Positions 7,406 to 13,681 of a DNA stretch of 15,644 nucleotides are shown in pieces. Every line of letters starts with the position of its first letter. The first letter of the stretch is position 1. A model generated the notes under the pieces. The model was not told the DNA's origin, did no database searches, and worked only from the letters and a program-made list of their open reading frames with translations. Where the stretch lies: contig CALDSP010000141.1 in the NCBI GenBank assembly GCA_937924465.1, positions 1 to 15,644 on the forward strand, written 5' to 3'. The DNA comes from an uncultured Leptospiraceae bacterium. Its GTDB lineage: Bacteria; Spirochaetota; Leptospiria; Leptospirales; Leptospiraceae. A program made the translations under genes and the position numbers.

Positions 7406-9253
7406 TTATTTTACTTTTTTTATAATCTTAAAGACAACTCTTCTGTTTTTTGCTCTATTTTCTGGAGTGTCATTTGGGGCAATTGGAAATTCTTCCCCAA
7501 GCCCGGCTGTTCTAATTCTAAAGGCTGGTATGTTGTGTTTGGTAATAAGATAGTAGGCTACAGAATTTGCTCTATTTAAAGAGAGAATTAAATTGTCCTC
7601 ACTTTTACCAATGTTATCGGTGTGCCCTTCAATTAACACAGAAAGATTTGGATTTTTATTTAAAATATCTCCAAGTCTATCTAATTCTGGTTCAGATTCT
7701 TTTTTCAGAACAGCACTATTGCTATCAAAAAACACATTTTGAAGGATATATTCTTCTCCTTCATCTAGCTTAGCTAAACTCAAATTTACGTGGACTTCTT
7801 TGTAAGTGAGATTCTCCATTCCTCTTAAGTCTGCGTTGTTATGGGCAGGGATATGTCCTTCTGCTTGTGCATAAAATCCGTAATTGTCACCATAAGGCAA
7901 AACTAATGAAAATGATCCTGTATTTGGATCGGAAATTACGGTTCCTTTTTTTTCTTTTGTAATTAAAGACTCATATATAATTTCTGCTGAAAGAGGTTTG
8001 CCTTTGTTGTCTGTAACCTTGCCTTTTACTAAAATTACTGGATTGGGCCTCTGTTCTTTGGGAAGGAAAGTCATATAAAGAGATCCCTGTTTACTTAAAT
8101 ACGCCCAATTTCCAGAAGCTGGAATGGAAAAAAAGTTTACTCCTTTTAAATTTTTAGAAGTCTCTTGTGGTTTGGTCCAATTAGTCCATCCATCCCCAAT
8201 TCTTTGAGTCACATAAATGGCAAGTCCAGAGTGTCCTGTACTTGCAAAATAAAGAGTTCTATCGTCTGAGGCTAAAAAAGGAGCAGTTTCTTCTTGTTCG
8301 GTATTGATAACGTTTCCTAAATTTGTTCCTAAGGGGAATGTTCCATCTTCCTTCATAATAGAAATGTATAAATCTAATTTTCCCAAACTGTCCTTATGTT
8401 TAGCAGAATAAATCAAGACTTGGCCACTGGAAGAGAGAGTAGAACCTCCGAAAACTTGCATGTTGGGGTTTTCTTCACTTTTATATAAATTGTAAAAATC
8501 AGGAAATTTAATGGGAGTTGGCATAGACCATCCATTGATTTGTTTAAAACTTTTATACAGTGGGACCTTATTTTGAATTTTTTCAAATTCTTTGCGAAAT
8601 TCTTCTTTGAGTTGTGAGTATTTTTCTTCAAATTCTCTCGGAGATTTAGAAGAACGTAAGAGTTCCATTTTTTTTGTATCAAAACGCTTTTTAATTTCTA
8701 TATAAGTATCATCATCCCCAAAATTTCCGAAAACAAAAAGTTCATTTCCTCCGGGCATGGCTGCAATCACTGCTGAAGGGGAACGATTATTGAGGGGTGG
8801 GGACATTTGTATGCCACGTTTCCAAAATCCATATTCGTCTAGTTCAGAATACCAAATTTTTTGAGTTCCATGTCCAATAGATTCTGTTTGAACAGACCAA
8901 AACAAAACATTTCCGTCTGGAGTGACTGTAGGATTGAAGGCTGTCAAACCTCGAAATACATATCGTGGAATTTGTTTCATTGTCCATTTGGGAAGGTTTG
9001 TTTCTGTAGCGAAGGGAGAAATTTCATATCGAATTGGATTACAGCTTGTTTCAATCAGATCACAGAGAATACGAATTTTTTTTCCTGAAATTTCTAAAAG
9101 TTCACGAGCTAAATCGGAATGTTCAATGGAGTAAGTTGTTCCATCTTCAGTTTCTAGGTATTGCCCTGAGCCAATTAGATTTCCAATTAAAACAGTTTCT
9201 TTTGAAAAAAGAGTAAAAATAGGAAATAGGAAAGCTAAAAAGAATAGTTTCAT
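7406..9253 (-). CDS. OmpA-family protein with PD40 repeats and a carboxypeptidase-regulatory-like domain
   Basis: Exported protein of about 615 residues that should bind peptidoglycan. Order: signal peptide (1-18, MKLFFLAFLF...), a small N-terminal domain (20-85), PD40/beta-propeller-like strands (about 105-395, e.g. FNPTVTPDG and LASDDRTLYFAS) interrupted by a charged helical insert (about 188-230), a carboxypeptidase-regulatory-like domain (408-495, VKGKVTDNKGKPL) and an OmpA C-terminal domain (505-615). In the last, D546 (GHTDN) and R561 (LSLNRA) sit at the spacing of the diaminopimelate-binding pair. The domain order recalls PorE of Bacteroidetes without the TPR. Start: ATG at 9253 gives a clean signal peptide, but the strong AAAGGAGG lies about 24 bases upstream. 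GTG at 9295 would precede that site and falls near the predicted transcription start. A promoter sits at 9299-9327. Confidence 0.85.
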   Translation of the reverse strand: MKLFFLAFLFPIFTLFSKETVLIGNLIGSGQYLETEDGTTYSIEHSDLARELLEISGKKIRILCDLIETSCNPIRYEISPFATETNLPKWTMKQIPRYVFRGLTAFNPTVTPDGNVLFWSVQTESIGHGTQKIWYSELDEYGFWKRGIQMSPPLNNRSPSAVIAAMPGGNELFVFGNFGDDDTYIEIKKRFDTKKMELLRSSKSPREFEEKYSQLKEEFRKEFEKIQNKVPLYKSFKQINGWSMPTPIKFPDFYNLYKSEENPNMQVFGGSTLSSSGQVLIYSAKHKDSLGKLDLYISIMKEDGTFPLGTNLGNVINTEQEETAPFLASDDRTLYFASTGHSGLAIYVTQRIGDGWTNWTKPQETSKNLKGVNFFSIPASGNWAYLSKQGSLYMTFLPKEQRPNPVILVKGKVTDNKGKPLSAEIIYESLITKEKKGTVISDPNTGSFSLVLPYGDNYGFYAQAEGHIPAHNNADLRGMENLTYKEVHVNLSLAKLDEGEEYILQNVFFDSNSAVLKKESEPELDRLGDILNKNPNLSVLIEGHTDNIGKSEDNLILSLNRANSVAYYLITKHNIPAFRIRTAGLGEEFPIAPNDTPENRAKNRRVVFKIIKKVK

Positions 9254-9298
9254 TATTTTTAAGATTCTAGTAATAATCCCTCCTTTCTTCAACACAAA

Positions 9299-9327
9299 AA
9301 TTTAATTCTTTACGTAAATCAAGCCAA
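9299..9327 (-). promoter_or_regulatory. Candidate sigma70-type promoter for the OmpA-type gene
   Basis: On the minus strand, TTGGCT (9322-9327) and TAAATT (9299-9304) are separated by exactly 17 bases. Each matches 4 of 6 consensus positions. Transcription would begin near 9292, which argues against a GTG start at 9295. In AT-rich DNA such matches arise by chance, so this is tentative. Confidence 0.4.
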
Positions 9328-9369
9328 AATAGAACCAAATACAAATCCATTAAACTATAAATTATTGAA

Positions 9370-9888
9370 TTACTTTAGTTTTTCTTTTACAATAATTTCT
9401 AAGGCAGGGCGTTTTACATGGAAAACAAAAAATCTCCTGTCCTCAATAAATTCACTTTCTGCTACTAATTTTCCAAATTCTTCTGCTAAGATCTTGAGTT
9501 CTACTTTTCCTTCCGGACTTAAATTGGGGAAGGCGTATTGCATCATAAGAGCGACTGCTTTTCGTTTTCCAACTTCTGTAGCTTCTTGAATGGCTTCGTT
9601 ATAATTTACCTTTAAGGAAGTGATTTTAACTTGAAAGGTTGCCGAATCTAAAAAACCCTCTGTGACTCTTTCCCAATCTTCTTTTCTATAAAATTTATAA
9701 AGTTTCAAAGGAGGAGGTGGTTCTTTTGGTATAAAAAAAGGTTCTTTTTCTTTTTTGATTTCTTCTAGTTTGGTGGTAATTTTTTTATTTTGAACTGGTT
9801 CTTCTGGTTTTATTTCTTCTTTTGCTTTAGAAGATTTGCATCCAACTAGAAAAATAATTGCAACTAAGAAAATAAAATATGGAAACAT
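9370..9888 (-). CDS. Predicted lipoprotein of unknown function
   Basis: 172 residues. A hydrophobic N-terminus ends in a lipobox, L14-V15-G16-C17, so the protein should be lipidated at C17 and anchored in the inner or outer membrane. Residues 20-62 are a charged, Lys/Glu/Pro-rich linker of the kind that spans the periplasm. About 80-170 form an alpha/beta domain (VKITSLKVNYNEAIQEA, then a helix with GKRKAVALMM). The pattern faintly resembles LPP20/FlgO-type lipoproteins, but I would not assign that. The ATG at 9888 is chosen because GGAG lies 7 bases upstream; an upstream in-frame GTG at 9918 would bury the signal in the middle of a longer N-terminus. The OmpA-type gene follows with its own candidate promoter. 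The protein may be a partner of that envelope protein, by position only. Confidence 0.75.
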   Translation of the reverse strand: MFPYFIFLVAIIFLVGCKSSKAKEEIKPEEPVQNKKITTKLEEIKKEKEPFFIPKEPPPPLKLYKFYRKEDWERVTEGFLDSATFQVKITSLKVNYNEAIQEATEVGKRKAVALMMQYAFPNLSPEGKVELKILAEEFGKLVAESEFIEDRRFFVFHVKRPALEIIVKEKLK

Positions 9889-9909
9889 TTCATCTCTCCA
9901 AGTTTGAAT

Positions 9910-9938
9910 ATTTTTCACAAAGGAAATCTCAAAGTCAA
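9910..9938 (-). promoter_or_regulatory. Possible promoter for the lipoprotein gene
   Basis: On the minus strand TTGACTTGACTT contains two overlapping TTGACT copies (9938-9943 and 9933-9938). The second is 17 bases from AAAAAT (9910-9915), a poor -10. The start would fall only a few bases before the ribosome-binding site. Weak evidence. Confidence 0.25.
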
Positions 9939-9992
9939 GTCAATTTTATAATTTGAAAAGTTACAAGTCTGTTGGTACGGTAAGATATAATC

Positions 9993-10025
9993 TTCCCTCG
10001 TCTTATGGAGAGAAAGATGAGGGAA
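9993..10025 (-). terminator. 12-bp hairpin after the anchored beta-rich protein gene
   Basis: Stem 9993-10004 pairs with 10014-10025 (TTCCCTCGTCTT with AAGATGAGGGAA, one G-T wobble) around a 9-base loop. It lies 19-51 bases past the stop of the upstream gene at 10044. It is the strongest hairpin I see in the window. The following bases on the minus strand are GATTATATCTT rather than a T-run, so it may act as an imperfect terminator or as an mRNA 3'-end stabiliser. Confidence 0.5.
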
Positions 10026-10043
10026 TCAATAAATAAAATTCAA

Positions 10044-11252
10044 TCATTTATTGCTAATCATTTCTTTGAGTTCTTTTATACGATTTGTCTTATCTTCACT
10101 TTCCCATGCTTTCTTGGTAAATTGAGTTATGCTATATGGTTTAGTTTTAAATTCATCTCTAAATGGAATCACTAATTCTTTATCGGGTTCTGTAGTTTTT
10201 GCTGCTTGAATTTTCTTTAAACCTTCCTCACCTTGATCAAACCAAGCAGGATCTATAGGTAAGTTCACTCTATGTCCCCTTACATCGGTAATAAGATAAG
10301 GTCCATCATAACCTTTATCTCTTAGTATTTTTCCATAAAAAAGAAACTCAACTTCTTGGGTTCCCTGTTTTAATTGTCCATCAAAGGTTGCATAAGCTAA
10401 AAAATTTCCCTCTGCTGCTTCTTTTAAATTTGCTTCTAAATGATAGTTTCCCGTTTTATAAACTTGAATAGTTGCATAAACAACTAATGAACCGTCAACC
10501 ATAGTTTCTCTAAAATTTCCTGTAAACTCGGCAACCTTATTGGGTGAGGAAAAGAAAGTAGATGTAACTGTGGCTTTTTTGCCTTCAGTTCCATATACAA
10601 CATCAGCTTCTAAAGTCATTTGCCCCCAATCATTTTTTGTTGGTCTCCATTTAAAGGTAATAATATTATCTTTAGCTATTTCGTCTCCATCCTTACCATC
10701 ATCATTAAATTCTGCACGTAACGTAGAAAAACGTTGTCCTTCCCACTCACGAAAAACTCTTGTTTCATTGACTTTTATAGGGGTTGTTTGATTTGTTTTT
10801 GTATTTCGACATTCTAAGGTAACAAACATTTCCGAATTGGGTCCTATCACTGCCCAAGTTTTTGGTTGAAAATGGCAACGATATCCATTTGGCATAGCAT
10901 TGGGATCTTTTGGATCATCTATCATTTCTATAGGAGATTCGAAAACGAAGAAAGGTTCTACTAGGTCTACATTTAAATTGCTTATAGGTCTAGAATGAGG
11001 AGGATATTGTGACCATTCCATGTACTGCTCTAATAAAAACTCTGGAGTAATTCCACTTCCTGTTTCAGAAGAATCAGAAAGAGTTGTGTCATTTCCTTCT
11101 ATTTTTTTCATAGTTGGATCAGATGTTTTTGACATGACTGTGTCTTTGTCTTTTGTAGTTGATTTGGAACTTGGCTTTAGAAAAAAAACAATTCCAAATA
11201 CCACGAGTATTCCTACAATTCCTAAGATCCAAATTTTAAGATTTTGTACCAT
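10044..11252 (-). CDS. Membrane-anchored exported beta-rich protein, choice-of-anchor-X-like
   Basis: 402 residues. A short cytoplasmic N-terminus and one hydrophobic helix (about 7-25, ending FFLKPSSK) act as an uncleaved anchor; there is no lipobox. A Ser/Thr/Asp-rich linker (27-68) leads to a large periplasmic part. Residues 74-200 are strand-rich, with a YPPHSRPI segment, two cysteines (C126, C148) that could pair, and an acidic loop N183-D-D-G-K-D-G-D190 resembling a calcium site. Residues 225-330 look like a second immunoglobulin-like sandwich. The combination recalls proteins annotated with a choice-of-anchor X domain, which I hold only tentatively. AAGGGG lies 7 bases before the ATG, supporting the start. 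A 139-base gap upstream and a hairpin downstream suggest it is transcribed alone. The role is unknown, perhaps an envelope scaffold or inhibitor-like protein. Confidence 0.7.
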   Translation of the reverse strand: MVQNLKIWILGIVGILVVFGIVFFLKPSSKSTTKDKDTVMSKTSDPTMKKIEGNDTTLSDSSETGSGITPEFLLEQYMEWSQYPPHSRPISNLNVDLVEPFFVFESPIEMIDDPKDPNAMPNGYRCHFQPKTWAVIGPNSEMFVTLECRNTKTNQTTPIKVNETRVFREWEGQRFSTLRAEFNDDGKDGDEIAKDNIITFKWRPTKNDWGQMTLEADVVYGTEGKKATVTSTFFSSPNKVAEFTGNFRETMVDGSLVVYATIQVYKTGNYHLEANLKEAAEGNFLAYATFDGQLKQGTQEVEFLFYGKILRDKGYDGPYLITDVRGHRVNLPIDPAWFDQGEEGLKKIQAAKTTEPDKELVIPFRDEFKTKPYSITQFTKKAWESEDKTNRIKELKEMISNK

Positions 11253-11286
11253 ACTTATTCCCCTTATAATGATTTTTTTCCATTTG

Positions 11287-11300
11287 ATTTTTTAAAAAAT
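11287..11300. repeat. Perfect 14-bp A/T palindrome upstream of the anchored protein gene
   Basis: ATTTTTTAAAAAAT lies about 35 bases before the ATG at 11252, within the 139-base intergenic region 11253-11391. In AT-rich DNA this may be chance or a flexible A-tract near a promoter; no convincing -35/-10 pair was found. The rest of this gap shows nothing recognisable. Confidence 0.3.
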
Positions 11301-11391
11301 AACTAATCAATAAAAATATTCATCAATGGGCTTGTAAAGTAATAGAATTTTTGAGATTTTGTTAGTAAATCATTTCAAAGAAAGAAAAAAT

Positions 11392-11988
11392 TTAATCCAT
11401 TAGGGCAAAATTCGATTCTATTTTTAACATTTCTACTAATTCTTGTCCAGACTTATCAGAGAAGAACTTGTATTTGTTTCGTTTGTAAAATTTTCTTTCT
11501 TCAATATTTGCTTGGTTTTCAAGATAAGAAAAAAATACAGGATCCGACTTTTTTCTCCAATTTTCATCTAATTTAGCAAGTTCTTTAATTTCTTGAATGC
11601 TCTGTTTAGCTGAAATAGAAAGATAGTAACTTTCTTTTTGAAAATATCGGGCAAGCTGAAAGTCATCTGCTTTAAGAAGAAAGTTTTCTAATTTTTTTAT
11701 TTCTTTCAAATTTTTTTGATTGGACTTTCGAAGATAAGAACCTTGTAAAATAATTTCAATTTGGTTCATAAAAAATTCTTCAGAAATTGGCTGGCGATCA
11801 ATAAATCTTTTTCGAGCATAGTAGTATTTACGCATGTAAGTAGGCATCATTTTTTTTAACTTTGCTAATCTTTCACTACTGATTTTATAAGAGTCACTGA
11901 AATCAAAAGGCATAGTCTCTGAATGTAAAGGAAAAAAGAAAACAGAAAAAAGTAAAACGTTCAAAGAGTAAGACAAAATATTCCACAT
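11392..11988 (-). CDS. Small exported helical protein of unknown function
   Basis: 198 residues. Signal peptide at about 1-23 (hydrophobic 4-20, then FPLHSE), without a lipobox, so the mature protein is probably periplasmic or secreted. The rest is strongly helical, basic and rich in Lys, Tyr and Phe (for example YMRKYYYARKRF at about 51-62), with no cysteine and no motif I recognise. It follows cysE after 41 bases and may share its transcript, although no clear ribosome-binding site precedes the ATG at 11988. No relation to cysteine synthesis is visible. It could be the tail gene of the TonB-like, PrsW, CysE operon or an independent gene. Confidence 0.65.
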   Translation of the reverse strand: MWNILSYSLNVLLFSVFFFPLHSETMPFDFSDSYKISSERLAKLKKMMPTYMRKYYYARKRFIDRQPISEEFFMNQIEIILQGSYLRKSNQKNLKEIKKLENFLLKADDFQLARYFQKESYYLSISAKQSIQEIKELAKLDENWRKKSDPVFFSYLENQANIEERKFYKRNKYKFFSDKSGQELVEMLKIESNFALMD

Positions 11989-12029
11989 AAATAAAAAAAT
12001 TTTAATTCAATAAAATCTATCAAGCTTTT

Positions 12030-12719
12030 TTAGATACCTCCTCCATCAATGAATTCTTGAATTTCTTTTTCTTCCTTTATAGGTTGCATTTTTCCTTTGC
12101 TTAAATCAACTAATTCTTTTTGTAAGGTTTCTACTTTTTCTACTAAAATAGAAAAGACTCTAGCTACTGGATCGGGTAGTTCTGCATGGTTTAAAATATT
12201 TTCATCGCTCAACGTCCCTTTCGCTTTTACAACTCTTCCCGGAATTCCAACCACAGTGCATCCCTCTGGAACGTCTTTCATTACTACTGAACCTGCACCA
12301 ATTCTTACATGACTATGAATTGTAATATTTCCTAAAACCTTTGCCCCAGCTCCAACAACAACATGTTCTTTTAATGTGGGATGCCTTTTTCCTACTTCTT
12401 TCCCTGTTCCACCTAACGTAACACCTTGAAAAATAAGACATCCCTTTCCTACTTCTGCAGTCTCTCCAATCACTACACCTGTTCCGTGATCAATAAAAAC
12501 TTCACTAGCAATCTTTGCTCCAGGATGAATATCTATTCCAGTTAAGAATCGACTAAAATAATTGATCATTCGAGGAATTAAAGGAATTTTTAGCTTATAT
12601 AAAAAATGTGCAATTCTATGAAGAATAATAGCATGTAACCCGGGATAACAAAGAAAAACTTCAATATAAGATTTAGCTGCTGGATCGTGTTGTTTTATAA
12701 ATCGAATCGTCTTTAACAT
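12030..12719 (-). CDS. cysE: Serine O-acetyltransferase
   Basis: Cytoplasmic enzyme that makes O-acetyl-L-serine from serine and acetyl-CoA, the first step of cysteine synthesis. At 229 residues it is of the shorter bacterial type. A helical N-terminal domain (1-58) precedes a left-handed beta-helix of hexapeptide repeats (about 63-165). The catalytic pair D63 (DIHPGAK) and H78 (IDHGTG) has the 15-residue spacing of E. coli D143/H158. The acetyl-CoA loop GGTGKEVGKRHP (103-114) is present. The protein ends in D-G-G-G-I: a C-terminal isoleucine is what CysE inserts into the active site of O-acetylserine sulfhydrylase (CysK) in the cysteine synthase complex, so that contact is probably kept. The ATG overlaps the end of the PrsW gene by seven bases, implying coupling. 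No CysK gene is in the window. Confidence 0.95.
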   Translation of the reverse strand: MLKTIRFIKQHDPAAKSYIEVFLCYPGLHAIILHRIAHFLYKLKIPLIPRMINYFSRFLTGIDIHPGAKIASEVFIDHGTGVVIGETAEVGKGCLIFQGVTLGGTGKEVGKRHPTLKEHVVVGAGAKVLGNITIHSHVRIGAGSVVMKDVPEGCTVVGIPGRVVKAKGTLSDENILNHAELPDPVARVFSILVEKVETLQKELVDLSKGKMQPIKEEKEIQEFIDGGGI

Positions 12720-13681
12720 AATTCTTTTTTTTCAGACTGTGAGGTAGAGTCCAAAACTTTTTCGGCTTCTGAATTTTCATTGTAATGGATTTCTTTTTTA
12801 TGTCCATTATATTCTAAATGAAAATCTGAATCTTGTGTTTGGATTTTCTCTTTATCTTCTTGTTGAGTTTGAGAAATTAGCTTTTCATAAATATAAATAT
12901 ATTTCCTTAAATCCCTTGCAACCCATACCCAAATTCCCGTAAAGAAAGCTGCTGCTAGCCAAGTGCCAAATTTAGAAGAGGGTAATAAAAAGAAATCTAC
13001 AATTCCATGCTGAACTACTGCTAAAAAAAATCCATAGATAACTAAAAGAATTTTCTCACGTAACGTTTCTTGAAAATTTGTTTTATAAACAAATAAAGCA
13101 AAACATAAATTTATGAGTAAGTGAATATTTGAGGAAAAAATTGTTCTCCCTATGAACATATTTAGTACTATAGCCTTAGAAGTTTCTTTGTGAATATATA
13201 CATAATTTTCAATTAAAGAAAATCCTAAAGCTACAAATGCTCCCACTAAAACAACATCTTTTGTCCATTGTTTAATTGTTTTGTTAAATGCGACTATATA
13301 AGAAAGAAGTAATATTCCTAAAATCTTAAATGTTTCTTCCATGACTCCAGCTTGTATGAAAGCAATATGTACGGTTTGAGATAGAATGGAGGTTCTCTTG
13401 GGTTTAAAATTTACTTCAGGCCAAAAAATGGGATGTAAAGATAAAATTATTTCCGTTGATAAAATACCTATTAGTAAAGCAGATAAACATATCAATAATT
13501 TTTTTAAAAACTTTGTAGGTTGAAAATAATAAACTGTAAAACCCCATGGTAGAATAGATAAAATAGCTAAAAAAAAATGCTCTGCATCAATAGACAAAAG
13601 CAGGTTCCATTTTTTAGTTAAATATTGTAAAATGTCGAGGTTTGAAAAGAATTGAATGAACTTATCTAAAAAGATTTCCAC
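12713..13681 (-). CDS. PrsW-family intramembrane metalloprotease
   Basis: 322 residues with about eight membrane helices. The PrsW signature motifs are all visible: E115-E116 in GVMEETFK, G-F-S-L-I-E158-N159 after VGAFVAL, H187 in the following helix (SSNIHLL) and H225 in QHGIVDFF. These glutamates and histidines are expected to bind the catalytic zinc. In Bacillus PrsW performs site-1 cleavage of the anti-sigma factor RsiW; the substrate here is unknown and no anti-sigma gene is adjacent. The C-terminal 55 residues (from about 268) are charged and probably cytoplasmic, an extension beyond the core. The GTG start shares one base with the TAG stop of the TonB-like gene (TAGTG), and GAGGAG lies about 5 bases upstream, giving a good ribosome-binding site and strong coupling. 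Cleavage of the neighbouring TonB-like protein is a possibility only. Confidence 0.85.
   Translation of the reverse strand: MEIFLDKFIQFFSNLDILQYLTKKWNLLLSIDAEHFFLAILSILPWGFTVYYFQPTKFLKKLLICLSALLIGILSTEIILSLHPIFWPEVNFKPKRTSILSQTVHIAFIQAGVMEETFKILGILLLSYIVAFNKTIKQWTKDVVLVGAFVALGFSLIENYVYIHKETSKAIVLNMFIGRTIFSSNIHLLINLCFALFVYKTNFQETLREKILLVIYGFFLAVVQHGIVDFFLLPSSKFGTWLAAAFFTGIWVWVARDLRKYIYIYEKLISQTQQEDKEKIQTQDSDFHLEYNGHKKEIHYNENSEAEKVLDSTSQSEKKELC

Noticed and set aside
7358..7773. Plus-strand frames across the OmpA-type gene's end and the 88-base gap before the cyclase
   Set aside because: No ribosome-binding site, and most of each frame lies opposite the OmpA C-terminal domain.
8413..8682. Second minus-strand frame inside the OmpA-type gene
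   Set aside because: Fully nested in another frame of a gene with clear domains; a Lys/Asn-rich by-product of AT-rich DNA.
8861..9216. Overlapping plus-strand frames opposite the start of the OmpA-type gene
   Set aside because: Three frames overlap the same bases, none with a start signal or family resemblance.
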